Below, one piece after another: positions 33,523 to 42,824 of a DNA stretch of 64,000 bases. Every line of letters begins with the position of its first letter. Positions within the stretch are counted from its first letter, which is position 1. Origin of the DNA: Candidatus Lindowbacteria bacterium RIFCSPLOWO2_12_FULL_62_27 (GTDB taxonomy: Bacteria > Lindowbacteria > 2-12-FULL-62-27); contig MFPR01000033.1 of the NCBI GenBank assembly GCA_001784175.1, positions 62,573 through 126,572 of the forward strand, read 5' to 3'. Below the pieces are notes generated by a model, which ran no database searches, was not told the DNA's origin, and worked only from the letters and a program-made list of their open reading frames with translations. The translations under genes were made by a program, and so were the position numbers.

Positions 33523-34176
33523 ATGGCCAAGGAAACCACCGGGGAACTGCCGGCAGTTCTCCTTTCTCCGAAAAACCTCTCCATCACCATCGTCCGCCTG
33601 TCCGCCGAGGACCTGACCTTCGAGTCGCCGGAACCGTTCGCGCCTCGTAGCCGCGTCCGCGTGCAGGTCCGGCTGGGCGAGGACCGCACGCTGATGGAAT
33701 TTGACGCGGAAATTGTATCGAGCGAGGACACGGAAGGCGCGGTCTTTTGCGATGCGCGCCTCTCCGACCCGCCGCCCGCAGTCCGGCGCAGGCTCGTCAC
33801 GTTTATCGACGACATCGTCCGCGAGGAATACTTGAAGGAAGTCCAGGCCGGCGACGAGATTTTTAAGGAGGGCGAAACGTCCACTCACATTTATTATATC
33901 GCCCTCGGACGGTTTGTCGTGGACAAGGGCGGCGAAAAAATCGCGGAGATTTCCGAGGAAGACCAGTTCGTCGGCGAAATGTCGTTCCTCCTCGGCTTGC
34001 CGCGCACCGCCACCGTGACGGCGCTCACCGATTCGCTCATCATGGCGGTCCCGGCGGACGTCTTTCAGAAAAGCCTCTCCGAAAATCCAAGGATGGGAAT
34101 CGAACTTGCCAAACTCCTCGCCAAACGGCTCGCCAGCACCAGCCAGCACCTCGCCCAGTCGTTGCACCACACTTAA
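33523..34176 (+). CDS. PilZ-like plus cyclic-nucleotide-binding domain protein
   Basis: 217 residues. The first 90 or so are beta-rich and look like a PilZ-type barrel ([28 protein letters not shown]), though the RxxxR / DxSxxG c-di-GMP motif is not clear. Residues about 100-200 are a cNMP-binding domain: [22 protein letters not shown] and [19 protein letters not shown], with the phosphate-binding cassette Glu and Arg. There is no DNA-binding domain, so it is not a Crp-type regulator. It could be an effector of cAMP made by the two class III cyclases in the window; that link is inferred. Confidence 0.85.
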   Translation: MAKETTGELPAVLLSPKNLSITIVRLSAEDLTFESPEPFAPRSRVRVQVRLGEDRTLMEFDAEIVSSEDTEGAVFCDARLSDPPPAVRRRLVTFIDDIVREEYLKEVQAGDEIFKEGETSTHIYYIALGRFVVDKGGEKIAEISEEDQFVGEMSFLLGLPRTATVTALTDSLIMAVPADVFQKSLSENPRMGIELAKLLAKRLASTSQHLAQSLHHT

Positions 34177-34197
34177 AAGCGTCGCGCATCCTTCCGA

Positions 34198-34941
34198 ATG
34201 ACGCCCGCCGACCATCTCATCCTGTTTGTGACGGGCCTCACCGCCGCATCTTTCAGCACGCTGATCGGCGGCGGAACACTGCTCACGGTCCCGGTCCTGA
34301 TCCTCCTCCAGGTCCCGGCCCACACGGCCGTGGCGACGAACCGGATCGGCGTGTTCGGGCTCGCCATTACCGGCTGGGTCGCCTTCCAGCAACAGGGCCT
34401 CATCCGCCATTCCCTCTCGTGGGCCCTCGGTCTGGCCTGCGGAGTCGGCGCGATCTTCGGCACGATGATCCTCCTGTCGATCTCCGAGGCGGCGCTGAAA
34501 GGCTTCATCGCGGCGGTCAGCGTGCTTCTTCTGATCTTTACGGCCTTGCAAAAAGAAATCGGCGTCGCGGCCCCGCCGAAGCGCGGGGCGGTCCGCTGGG
34601 CCGTGGGCCTGCCGCTCGCCGTCGTGCTGGGCGCGTACGGCAGCGTGTACGGCGCGGGGCTTGGGACGTTTCTCACGTATCTGCTCGTCATTCTGTTCGG
34701 CCAGACGTTTCTGCAAAGCGCCGGCACCCGCAAAGTCGCCATCGGTATGCAGGCCATCGTCTCCTCCATATTATATTATCGCGCCAACCTCATTCACTGG
34801 CCGTCCGCAGCCAACCTCTTTGTCAGCATGGGGATCGGCTCCTATCTGGGCGCTCGCTACGGCACGAGACTCGGCAACGTCTGGATTCGGCGCGCCTTCA
34901 TGACGCTCGCCGCCGTCCTCAGTCTGAAAATCCTGCTGTGA
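34198..34941 (+). CDS. TauE/SafE-family membrane permease
   Basis: 247 residues with about eight hydrophobic helices. The N-terminal [19 protein letters not shown] and the [15 protein letters not shown] stretch fit the TauE/SafE family (export or uptake of sulfite, sulfoacetate and other small anions), as does the mirrored second half ([21 protein letters not shown]). The stop overlaps the GTG start of the thiS-thiG fusion in GTGA, so the two are coupled. A sulfur-related permease next to thiazole synthesis is suggestive, but the substrate is unknown. Confidence 0.82.
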   Translation: MTPADHLILFVTGLTAASFSTLIGGGTLLTVPVLILLQVPAHTAVATNRIGVFGLAITGWVAFQQQGLIRHSLSWALGLACGVGAIFGTMILLSISEAALKGFIAAVSVLLLIFTALQKEIGVAAPPKRGAVRWAVGLPLAVVLGAYGSVYGAGLGTFLTYLLVILFGQTFLQSAGTRKVAIGMQAIVSSILYYRANLIHWPSAANLFVSMGIGSYLGARYGTRLGNVWIRRAFMTLAAVLSLKILL

Positions 34942-35960
34942 GCGCCGCCCGCATCCGCCTCAACGGAAAGGACCATACGGTCGCAGACGGCGCCACCATC
35001 GCCGAGTTGCTCGATGAATTGAAATTGCCGCCGGAAGGTGTCGCGGTCGCGGTCAACGAAACAGTCGTCGCCCGCGCCGATCATGCGCGCGCCCGGATCA
35101 GGGAGGGCGACACCGTCGAAATCATACACGCCGTCGGCGGTGGCGCCCCAGCGCCCGAAATGGTATTGTCCCGCATCATGGAAGAGGAACCGTTGAAAAT
35201 CGGGGAGAGGACCTTCAAGTCACGGCTGATCCTCGGAACAGGCAAGTATCCCTCCAATGAGGTCATGGTTCAGGCGCTCGAGGCCGCAGGGACCGAGATC
35301 GTCACGGTCGCCATACGGCGCGTCGACCTCAAGGACACGTCCGGCAAATCTTTTCTGAACCACATCGACCGCCGCCGATACGCGATCCTTCCGAACACCG
35401 CCGGTTGTTTCACCGCCAAGGACGCGATCCTCACCTGCCAGTTGGCGCGCGAGGCCCTCAATACTTCGATGGTCAAACTCGAAGTCATCGGGGACGAGAA
35501 AACGCTGTTCCCGAATAATGAGGCCACGCTCGAAGCGGCCCGGGTCTTGGTCAAGGAAGGATTCACCGTCCTCCCCTACTCCATCGACGACCCGGTCGTG
35601 TGCCGGAAACTCCAGGACATCGGGTGCGCCGCCGTGATGCCGCTCGCCGCGCCCATCGGATCAGGGCTCGGGATCAGAAATCCTTTTAACCTGCAGATTA
35701 TCCTCGAACAGGCCGCCGTCCCGGTCATCGTCGACGCCGGCGTCGGCACCGCATCCGACGCCGCCGTCGCCATGGAACTCGGGTGCGACGGCGTCCTCAT
35801 GAACACCGCCATCGCCGGCGCCAAAGATCCGGTCGCCATGGCCGCCGCCATGCGAATGGCAATCGAAGCCGGCCGACTCGCCCACCGGGCCGGCCGCATC
35901 CCGCGAAAATTGTATGCGTCCGCGTCCAGCCCCATCGAGGGCGTCGTCCACGCGAATTAA
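34938..35960 (+). CDS. thiG: ThiS-ThiG fusion: sulfur carrier and thiazole synthase
   Basis: 340 residues from GTG 34938. Residues 1-68 are ThiS ([20 protein letters not shown], ending IIHAVGGG); residues about 75-335 are ThiG ([18 protein letters not shown], the Schiff-base Lys in MVKLEVIGD, and [22 protein letters not shown]). ThiS normally ends in a free Gly-Gly that is activated as a thiocarboxylate, but here the glycines continue into ThiG. Either the fusion is cleaved, or an internal ATG (35161 or 35179) makes free ThiG, or the chemistry differs. ThiG joins DXP, dehydroglycine and sulfide into thiazole phosphate. thiE lies 7 kb downstream. Confidence 0.9.
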   Translation: MSAARIRLNGKDHTVADGATIAELLDELKLPPEGVAVAVNETVVARADHARARIREGDTVEIIHAVGGGAPAPEMVLSRIMEEEPLKIGERTFKSRLILGTGKYPSNEVMVQALEAAGTEIVTVAIRRVDLKDTSGKSFLNHIDRRRYAILPNTAGCFTAKDAILTCQLAREALNTSMVKLEVIGDEKTLFPNNEATLEAARVLVKEGFTVLPYSIDDPVVCRKLQDIGCAAVMPLAAPIGSGLGIRNPFNLQIILEQAAVPVIVDAGVGTASDAAVAMELGCDGVLMNTAIAGAKDPVAMAAAMRMAIEAGRLAHRAGRIPRKLYASASSPIEGVVHAN

Positions 35961-35964
35961 TTCA

Positions 35965-36001
35965 ACCCCTCCCCCCTTGTGGGGGAGGCTGGGTGGGGGG
36001 T
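35965..36001. repeat. CCCCCCTTGTGGGGGAGG dispersed repeat, copy 1
   Basis: CCTCCCCCCTTGTGGGGGAGG followed by CTGGGTGGGGGGT. Other copies are at 43467 and 58430. This copy overlaps the N-terminus of the following exported protein. Confidence 0.72.
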
Positions 36002-36486
36002 CATTTTTTCCAGCAGTTCGCCTGGCATTGCTCACCGTCTTGTCCTTCGTCTTTCTGGCGCCTTCGGCCTTCGCCGGCCATCCCTTCGACGCGCGCCGGT
36101 ACGCGCACGAGATTTTCGCCGAAGACGAAATCGCGCTCTCTAAATATGCGGCGGACATCGATGAGGAAACGGTTCTCCGCCTCCTCGAAAAATCATGGGC
36201 CGATCTCGACCGCGCCGCGGACCGCGCCGCCGGCCTGCCGCCCGATCAGGCGCGCGCGGCCCTTCAAGCGGCGGTCCGGGGCGAGGGCGGCATCTCCGAG
36301 TCCTTCGACCGGCGACTCCGCGATGAGGCGAAAACAGCGGCGCAGCCCGTCACGGCCGCCGCGCGGATCGCGCGGGCCGCGCGCCATCCGATGATCTGGG
36401 CCCTCGCAGGTGGTTTTCTGATTCTGATGGTTTGGGTGAATTTCAGAGAAAGGCAGAAGCCATCTCAAAAATCCCCTCCCGCCTGA
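35977..36486 (+). CDS. Small exported membrane protein of unknown function, N-terminus inside a repeat
   Basis: 169 residues if the TTG at 35977, inside the dispersed repeat, is the start. No ATG or GTG exists between the thiG stop and the signal sequence. The repeat would supply MWGRLGGG as the positively charged n-region, followed by the hydrophobic core (LALLTVLSFVFLAPSAFA). The mature part is acidic and helical, with a C-terminal membrane helix (MIWALAGGFLILMVWV) and a short basic tail. I do not recognise a family. A TTG at 36028 would leave almost no n-region. It ends 142 bp before the convergent TPR gene. Confidence 0.6.
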   Translation: MWGRLGGGSFFPAVRLALLTVLSFVFLAPSAFAGHPFDARRYAHEIFAEDEIALSKYAADIDEETVLRLLEKSWADLDRAADRAAGLPPDQARAALQAAVRGEGGISESFDRRLRDEAKTAAQPVTAAARIARAARHPMIWALAGGFLILMVWVNFRERQKPSQKSPPA

Positions 36487-36501
36487 AGGACGGGCGGGTG
36501 G

Positions 36502-36570
36502 CGACGTGTCGACGCCCGAACCGCCCCGCAGCCCGAAGGGCGAGGAGCGGAAGCGGACGGCGACACGTCG
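36502..36570. repeat. Inverted repeat in the convergent intergenic region
   Basis: CGACGTGTCG (36502-36511) and its exact complement CGACACGTCG (36561-36570) flank 49 bp of GC-rich DNA between two convergent genes. It has no T-run, so it is not a classical terminator. Confidence 0.4.
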
Positions 36571-36628
36571 ACAGGACCCGCGTGTCAGGGATTATTGAGA
36601 TGGCTTCGATGCAGTTGAGGAGGCCGGT

Positions 36629-39600
36629 CTACCCGTCCTTCATCCCCTTGAGCGCGCAGTACAGGAGAATCTCGCGTTTCGCGAACTGGATGTCAATGTT
36701 GATCTTCACCTCGTTCGACCAGTAGGACCTCGGAATCGACAAGACCACGGGTCGGGTCTGGTTGTGCCGCAGCAGGAATTCCTCCCCGAGCTGCGCGCCC
36801 GTGATGAACGCGCCGGGCATCTCCCTCAGATTTTCGCCCGAACACGAAACGTGTTTGATCCGGACCTTGGACGCGTCCGTGAGAAACCCCACCGCGCGGG
36901 CCTCGATGAACAGTATCACGCGGGTCGGCGTGAAGAGGATGCGCTTTAAACTGCAATTCAGCGTGTGCTCTTCGTCGACTCCCTTGCTCCCTCGATCATA
37001 AAAACGCTCGTCCAGCGAAAAACTCTTCGGACGGTCCCCCCCGCCCGCCGCGCCGACGTATGCATCTTCGAAAATCTTGTGAACGGCCGCAATCTCCGTC
37101 CGCGCGCCGATCCCGAACGCGTCATACGGGATTTCCGCCAGCGTCGCCGACACCGCCGCATCCTGCGCAACCTCCAGATTGAATCCGTACGCCTCTCGGT
37201 GCGACCGGGATAGGCTCACGATCCGGTCATGCTGGCCGCGGCGCTTCGCCATCGCGATCCGCATCCGGACCGCCTCCTCCATCAGGTTCGCGGGCCCTTT
37301 CTTCTCAAAATAATTCAGCATCCGCTCAGCCGCATCCAGGTCCTCCGCCTGAACGTACAGCTTCGCGGCTTCGAACGCCACGGTCGGCGCCTGCGGCGCA
37401 TCCGGATGCTGCTCCAGGAACCGCTCGTACCCGCCCAGCGCGTCCGCAGTCTGGCCCAGCTTGATCTTGCAAAGCTGCGCCGCATAGTAGCTCTCCTGCG
37501 CCCACCGGGACTGCGGATACTGCCTGACGACGCGTGTGTAGCCCGACAGCGCCTCTTCGTATCGTTGCCCAAGGTAGTCGCAGTCCGCGGTGCGCGTCGC
37601 CGCTTCGACGACGGCGTCCGATCCCGGCGGATCCTGCACGCCCGCAAGATACGCGTGCGCCTCCGGAAACCGGCCGGACCGAAAATGCCACAGGCCCAGC
37701 GCATGCTTCGCGCGCGAATGGATCGCACGGCCCCGGATGCGGCCCGACAGCCGGCGATAGTCCGACTCCAGCGTCGAATACTGCTGCAGCCGGTTCAGCG
37801 TCGAAATCAGCGCATCGGCGGCGCTGTCCCGCAGATCCGCCGGCGACTCGGGATGCTCGATCACGCTGCGCAAGTGCGGCAATCCCTCCTGCGTCTTTCC
37901 GGCCGCCACGTTCGCCCGGCCCAGATCATACAGGCGCGCAGGTTCGGTTTTCGGGCCTCTGGCATCGCTCAAGGTTCCCATAAGATCCGCTTCCTTCGGC
38001 CGGCGCGCCTCCGTGTGAAGCAAGCCGAGCTGATGCAAAGCGCGATTCGAGTAAGCCCCGGATGGATGACGACTCAGATAGGTTTCGTAAGCTGACCGGG
38101 CGGTTGCGGTATCTCCCGAGGCCGCTGCCACCACAGCCCACAGATACTCGAGTTCTTCGTCCATGTTCGCAGGCAGTCGGCCCCCCGAAGCCGTCCACTC
38201 ATCCAGTCGCTTCAGCGCGCGGGCGCTGCCCGCATGGTTCCCCGTCTGCTCGTGCGATTTCAATTCATAAAAAACTGCGCGGCCGTAAATCTCGTCATCC
38301 TTCGAAACTCGACGCACAACGTCCTTCGCGTACCGCGGCAGAACGCCATACTGACCCTTCGCATACAGGCGATCCATCGTGAACAGGTACAGCCGCGGGT
38401 GGGGATACTGCGACAGGCGCTCGTCAAGCTGCCGGCCCAGCGCTTCCTCTTCGCCCGGCGCCGCAAAATCGATCGCCCGATCCAGTTGCATCGCCGCCTC
38501 GAGAAATGCGGCCGGGTCAGCGTCATCCGCCCCTGGTACGCCGCCCACCGACTCCAGTTGCGTCATCAGTTTCTCCGCCCACGAAAAGTTCCGCTCTTTG
38601 AAGTCCGATAAAACGCTCCAGTATCTGTACTCTTTCGCCTGCTGCGCGTCGGACGACGCCTTCGACATGTCCGAAAAGGACCGCGCCGCGTCGCCAAAAC
38701 GGCCCAGCTCATACTGGCACCGCGCGCGCATCGGCAGAATCCGCGACACCATCGCATCCGACGGGCGCTGGATACGATCTAGATGCGTCAGCGTTTCGGA
38801 ATATCGCTTCGCTTCAAAATAATGCCGGGCGAGTTCATAAAAACTTTCGTTTCGCGCCTCTTCGGTCGGCGCCTGGTTCGCGGCCTGCTCGAGCAGCCGC
38901 GTGCCCTCCTCCGTCTGGCCCGATCCCAGCAGGCTGCGGCCTTGAAGCAGGTTCACGCGATAACTCGATTCATCCATCTTCGCCAGTCGCCTCGCCGCCT
39001 CTTCGTACCGGTTGCCTTGGTACGCCGATTCCGCTCGGAAAAACTGGAGATCCTCCTTGAGGCGCGGAAGACTCGCGCCCTCGGCAAGTCGCTCACCGGC
39101 CGACGCAAGCGCCTCCGCGTCGCCGGTACGGCCCTGAACACGGTACAGATACGCGAGCTGCAGCGCCGCGCCGCCCCGAGCGTCCGGCAGTGCGTCCCGC
39201 TCGTCGTAAACCTGCCGGAGAAGCGGCAACGCCCGGTCCGCGTCGCCCAGCGCCATGGAGGACCGCGCGCTGTTGTACATCGCCTGCGCGCGAAATTCCG
39301 GCGGGACGCTGCTTCGGCGGCGATGGACCTGATCATACGACGCGCGGCTCTCCCCGTATCGGCCCTCCGCAAACGCCGCATCTCCTCGACGCATCGATTC
39401 CTCCGCCTGCACAAGGTCCGGATTCTTGGACATGCGCGCCAGCATCGTCTGCGCCTCGGACGGACGGCCGGCGCGGATCAGCAGTTGCCGAAGACGGAAC
39501 TCCGCAACCTGCCGACGCTCCCCGCCAAGGCCCGGCTGTGCGAGTAGCGCCCGCAACAACGTTTCCGCCCGCCGGTCGTCTCCGCTCTTCAGAAATGTCT

Positions 39601-40042
39601 CGCACAGGCGCACTCGGCTGTTCAGCACGGTCTTGGGTTCCGCGGACGGATCGTCGATGACTTTGGAAAAATATCCGGCTGCGTCGTCGTACGCAAACAG
39701 ATGCGATGACGTGACGCCGGCCGCGTACAACGCATCGTGTCGGTAGGTCGATGCCGGAAATTCGGCCGGCACCCGCTTGTAAAAATCGAGGGCTTTCGAA
39801 AACTCACCCGTCTGATCGTGCGACTGCCCGGCCCAGTACAGGGCGGCGTCGAGTTGCGGGTCTCGCGGGTAGAGCGCCACGATCTTTGCAAACGTCTGCG
39901 CCGCCAGCTCATATTCGGCGCGCTTGTAAAAAAAAACGCCGTTGTTGTACTCGTGCGCGAAATCGGCGCGGGCCGCGGCAAGAGGCCAGACGGCGGTCAT
40001 GAGAACGGCCAGAACATAAATTCCAGACAGCTTCGATGCCAT
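36629..40042 (-). CDS. Very large exported TPR-repeat protein
   Basis: 1,137 residues from ATG 40042 with a signal peptide (about 1-27, ending ARADF). The mature protein is nearly all TPR-type helical pairs (for example YNNGVFFYKRAEYELAAQTFAKI). The last 200 residues or so are different: a charged region followed by a beta-rich domain of about 110 residues (RVILFIEARAVGFLTD, QTRPVVLSIPRSYW) that I do not recognise. Such periplasmic TPR proteins usually scaffold envelope or export complexes. Its start overlaps the stop of the PLD gene by one base (TAATG), so these three minus-strand genes form one operon. Confidence 0.85.
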   Translation of the reverse strand: MASKLSGIYVLAVLMTAVWPLAAARADFAHEYNNGVFFYKRAEYELAAQTFAKIVALYPRDPQLDAALYWAGQSHDQTGEFSKALDFYKRVPAEFPASTYRHDALYAAGVTSSHLFAYDDAAGYFSKVIDDPSAEPKTVLNSRVRLCETFLKSGDDRRAETLLRALLAQPGLGGERRQVAEFRLRQLLIRAGRPSEAQTMLARMSKNPDLVQAEESMRRGDAAFAEGRYGESRASYDQVHRRRSSVPPEFRAQAMYNSARSSMALGDADRALPLLRQVYDERDALPDARGGAALQLAYLYRVQGRTGDAEALASAGERLAEGASLPRLKEDLQFFRAESAYQGNRYEEAARRLAKMDESSYRVNLLQGRSLLGSGQTEEGTRLLEQAANQAPTEEARNESFYELARHYFEAKRYSETLTHLDRIQRPSDAMVSRILPMRARCQYELGRFGDAARSFSDMSKASSDAQQAKEYRYWSVLSDFKERNFSWAEKLMTQLESVGGVPGADDADPAAFLEAAMQLDRAIDFAAPGEEEALGRQLDERLSQYPHPRLYLFTMDRLYAKGQYGVLPRYAKDVVRRVSKDDEIYGRAVFYELKSHEQTGNHAGSARALKRLDEWTASGGRLPANMDEELEYLWAVVAAASGDTATARSAYETYLSRHPSGAYSNRALHQLGLLHTEARRPKEADLMGTLSDARGPKTEPARLYDLGRANVAAGKTQEGLPHLRSVIEHPESPADLRDSAADALISTLNRLQQYSTLESDYRRLSGRIRGRAIHSRAKHALGLWHFRSGRFPEAHAYLAGVQDPPGSDAVVEAATRTADCDYLGQRYEEALSGYTRVVRQYPQSRWAQESYYAAQLCKIKLGQTADALGGYERFLEQHPDAPQAPTVAFEAAKLYVQAEDLDAAERMLNYFEKKGPANLMEEAVRMRIAMAKRRGQHDRIVSLSRSHREAYGFNLEVAQDAAVSATLAEIPYDAFGIGARTEIAAVHKIFEDAYVGAAGGGDRPKSFSLDERFYDRGSKGVDEEHTLNCSLKRILFTPTRVILFIEARAVGFLTDASKVRIKHVSCSGENLREMPGAFITGAQLGEEFLLRHNQTRPVVLSIPRSYWSNEVKINIDIQFAKREILLYCALKGMKDG

Positions 40043-40581
40043 TATCTCGCTCCCTCCGATGCGACACCTCGGCGTTCTTTCTCTCTCTGCCTCAATTCCT
40101 CCACCACCGCGCGGCTCCGGACCACGACGGCCGATTCGGTCGACGCGGCCAGCGCGGCCAGCGTCCAGTTCTGGCTGCCAACGATCAGCGTCTCCTCGTC
40201 TATGACCACCGCCTTTGTGTGGTTGGTCACTTCCTCGGACTCCCAACGCACATCCTCAATCCCGCTCGACCGCAGCCGCTCCGCCGCCTTCTCGTTGTCT
40301 GACGCGAAATGCCGGTCCAACAGTACCTCGACCCGCACTCCGCGCTTCCGGGCGGCGGTCAGCGCCGCCAAAATCTTGGTCACCGGATGGCCTTCAGACG
40401 GGCCGGGCCGGATCAAATACATCTCGACCCGGATGCTCGACCGCGCGTCCCCGATCGACTCCAACAGCACCGGCAGATACTCTTCGTTCGAAAGAAACAC
40501 AACGTCCGTCACATCCTGCGCACACAGTCCGCTGGACGCGATCGCCAAACCGCAAACTAGGAGCGCCACATGTCTTCTCAC
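40042..40581 (-). CDS. Exported single-HKD phospholipase D-type protein
   Basis: 179 residues with a signal peptide (about 1-21). One PLD catalytic motif is present: H121xK123xxxxD128 followed by GSQNW, within a compact PLD fold (SSIRVEMYLIRPG, RVEVLLDRHF). Single-HKD enzymes of this size (Nuc type) act as dimers and cut DNA or phosphodiesters, so a periplasmic nuclease is the leading idea; a lipid substrate is also possible. It overlaps the preceding PLD gene by 4 nt and the TPR gene by 1 nt. Confidence 0.85.
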   Translation of the reverse strand: MRRHVALLVCGLAIASSGLCAQDVTDVVFLSNEEYLPVLLESIGDARSSIRVEMYLIRPGPSEGHPVTKILAALTAARKRGVRVEVLLDRHFASDNEKAAERLRSSGIEDVRWESEEVTNHTKAVVIDEETLIVGSQNWTLAALAASTESAVVVRSRAVVEELRQREKERRGVASEGAR

Positions 40582-41279
40582 CCGCTCACCGATCCCATCC
40601 GCGCTTTCTGCAGGCTCCGGTCAAACCGCTCGAAGTATCTCCGCATCGTGCTCACCGGAATGGGCGCCGAGATCCGAAGACTGATCTCCTTGTTCGTCTC
40701 GAGCGCCGACTCCGACCAGTTGTGATTGCCGACGTAGAGGATCCGGTCATCGATCAGGACGACCTTCGCGTGCGTCTCAACGTCCGGAAGGTCGAACTCC
40801 GCGAAAATGTCGTTGGCCTTCAGCGCGTCCGCGGTCTTCCGGTTCGACCGCGTCAGGGCCTTGTCCAGATTCGATTGCTCCATCCTCACCCGCACCGACA
40901 CGCCCCGGCGCCGCGCGTCGATCAGGCCCGCCACCAGCCGGTTCGCGGGATTGTCCGCCAGTTTCCCCATCTTGATCTCGAACATCAGTACCTCGATGCT
41001 CCGACGGGCTTGCGCCAGATCCTCCTGCAATCGGACGGCATACTCGCCGTCGACCAGCGGCGTCACTTCAAACCCGGCCGCCGGTCCCGCTTGGCCGGAC
41101 TGCTGCTCCTCCTTCAATTCCTTCAGAAGGCGCGTCCGCCCCATCTCCTTCTCCGGCTCGCCCGACGTCAGCCAGTAGATCGCACCGGTCAGCGCAAAAA
41201 GAAAAACGGCAACCAGGAAAAGGTTCACAAGAACCCTCCGCAAAATCAGCGGCCTTCCCGCAGTTCTTTTACTTGACAT
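40578..41279 (-). CDS. Membrane-anchored single-HKD phospholipase D-type protein
   Basis: 233 residues from ATG 41279. A basic N-terminus and one membrane helix (VLVNLFLVAVFLFALTGAIYW) act as signal anchor, so the rest lies outside the membrane. The PLD fold has one catalytic motif (HAKVVLIDD..VGNHNW). It is the first gene of the PLD-PLD-TPR operon and is divergent from the PLD-HhH-PLD gene, sharing an AT-rich 32-bp promoter region with it. Confidence 0.85.
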   Translation of the reverse strand: MSSKRTAGRPLILRRVLVNLFLVAVFLFALTGAIYWLTSGEPEKEMGRTRLLKELKEEQQSGQAGPAAGFEVTPLVDGEYAVRLQEDLAQARRSIEVLMFEIKMGKLADNPANRLVAGLIDARRRGVSVRVRMEQSNLDKALTRSNRKTADALKANDIFAEFDLPDVETHAKVVLIDDRILYVGNHNWSESALETNKEISLRISAPIPVSTMRRYFERFDRSLQKARMGSVSG

Positions 41280-41302
41280 TATCAAGTACAAATATATATT
41301 AA
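41271..41302. promoter_or_regulatory. AT-rich divergent promoter/operator between PLD genes
   Basis: Plus strand: TTGACA (41274-41279), 17-nt spacer, TATTAA (41297-41302), then 9 nt to ATG 41312. An inverted repeat ACTTGA-CATTA-TCAAGT (41271-41287) covers the minus-strand start codon and the plus -35, and a further CTTGA lies at 41306. This could be a repressor site controlling both PLD operons. Confidence 0.5.
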
Positions 41303-41311
41303 TTGCTTGAT

Positions 41312-42817
41312 ATGAACAAACGTTTCTTCTTCCTCACCGCTTGGCTCTTCCTCTTGGCCTCTCCCGCAATCTGCCCCGCGGTCTACCAGGGAGGCTACGC
41401 GGTGGTCATCGAAGGACCCACCACGGTCGACCTCAACTCGACGGAACAGTTTGTCGCGCGCGCCTATGACCCGCAGGGCAACCCCGTCAGCGAAGTGACG
41501 TTTACACGCACATTCTCCTCGCTGGGACTGACAACGGTCAACCGGCAGATGACCGTTTATGCGCCCGATGGCACGAAACACGTCCTCAACGGGTCGCTCG
41601 ACGTCGCCGTGCAGAATCCCGAGGCCGCAGGCGGTGACACGGAGGCCGCGCCGCCGCCCGAAGGCGTGTTTTTCACCGACCCGGCCAAATCCTCTTCCGG
41701 CGTCACCAACGCCACGGTCGACGTGATCCGATCGGCCAAGTCCGAAATCCTGATCGCGGCTTACACGATCGAATCGCAGGACGTCGTCGATGCGCTGGTC
41801 GAGGCCGCCAATCGGCTCGGCGCCGGAAATGTCAAGGTCGTCATCGAGGAAAAGTATTTTTCGGACCCCGACAACCAGGCGGTCCTCGATGCGCTGACAG
41901 CCGCCGGCGTGCAGATCGTCTCCGATGGGACACGCAGCGGGTCGCTCATGCACAACAAATTCGTCGTCGTTGACGATAAAACGGTTCTCACGGGGTCCAC
42001 CAATTTTACGACGACTCAGCTCACGAGCGACGCCAACAACACGGTCATCTTTCGTGACCCCGATATGGCGGCGGCTTACGCCACCGAATTCAACGAAATG
42101 TTCTCCGGTAACTTCGATGGAGGCAAACAGGACAACACGCAACACGAGTTTACGGTCGAGATGGGCGGCGGTGGGGGCCTGAACATCAATACGGCGTCGG
42201 CGCAGGAACTCGCCGGACTCCCCGGCATCGGGTCATCCATGGCGCAGAAAATCGTCTCGTTTCGTGAAACCAACGGGCCCTTTCAGTCCGTCCAGGACTT
42301 GGACCGCGTCCCGGGCATCGGGTCGTCGACCGTCGCCAAAGTTTCGCCCTACGTGACCACCGAGGGCGGCGAGGCGAGGCAGGTGCAGGTCGAAGTCTAT
42401 TTCACGCCAAGCGACCAGACGAAGGACCAGCTCATCAAGGCCATCGACGGCGCGCGGCAATCGATCGATTTCTCGATCTTTACCTTCACCGACCCCGACG
42501 TCGCCGATGCGCTCCAGGCGGCAAAAGAGCGCGGCGTCCAGGTCCGCGGTGTCTTTGACGCGTGGCAGGCCAACGGCGCCGCCAGCCAGTTCGATGACCT
42601 GCAGTCCGCCGGACTCGAGGTCAAAAAAGACGGATTCTCCGCGCTCAATCACTCCAAATACCTCGTCGCCGACGGATCGGTCGTCGTCACCGGGTCTTAC
42701 AACTGGACGGGTGCGGCCAACGGCGAAAACGACGAAAACCTCCTCATCATCCGCGACGCGCAAATCGCTTCTCAATACCTCGCCAATTTCAGTTCCGCTT
42801 TCGCCGCCGGCAAGTAA
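41312..42817 (+). CDS. Exported PLD-HhH-PLD fusion, putative secreted nuclease
   Basis: 501 residues from ATG 41312 with a signal peptide (about 1-23). A beta-rich segment (about 28-105) is followed by PLD domain 1 (H214xK216xxxxD221, GSTNF), an HhH pair of ComEA type (about 289-349: LNINTASAQELAGLPGIG and VPGIGSSTVAKV), and PLD domain 2 (H447xK449xxxxD454, GSYNW). Both HKD motifs are intact, so the active site should form within one chain. HhH in an exported PLD protein strongly suggests DNA as substrate. The HhH unit is of the same type as in the kinase sensors at the left of the window. Confidence 0.9.
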   Translation: MNKRFFFLTAWLFLLASPAICPAVYQGGYAVVIEGPTTVDLNSTEQFVARAYDPQGNPVSEVTFTRTFSSLGLTTVNRQMTVYAPDGTKHVLNGSLDVAVQNPEAAGGDTEAAPPPEGVFFTDPAKSSSGVTNATVDVIRSAKSEILIAAYTIESQDVVDALVEAANRLGAGNVKVVIEEKYFSDPDNQAVLDALTAAGVQIVSDGTRSGSLMHNKFVVVDDKTVLTGSTNFTTTQLTSDANNTVIFRDPDMAAAYATEFNEMFSGNFDGGKQDNTQHEFTVEMGGGGGLNINTASAQELAGLPGIGSSMAQKIVSFRETNGPFQSVQDLDRVPGIGSSTVAKVSPYVTTEGGEARQVQVEVYFTPSDQTKDQLIKAIDGARQSIDFSIFTFTDPDVADALQAAKERGVQVRGVFDAWQANGAASQFDDLQSAGLEVKKDGFSALNHSKYLVADGSVVVTGSYNWTGAANGENDENLLIIRDAQIASQYLANFSSAFAAGK

Positions 42818-42824
42818 CCCGCGC

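Noticed and set aside
35965-36001. The CCCCCCTTGTGGGGG repeat as a transcription terminator of thiG
   Set aside because: It can form a hairpin, but there is no T-run of the right length after it, and other copies lie in different contexts.
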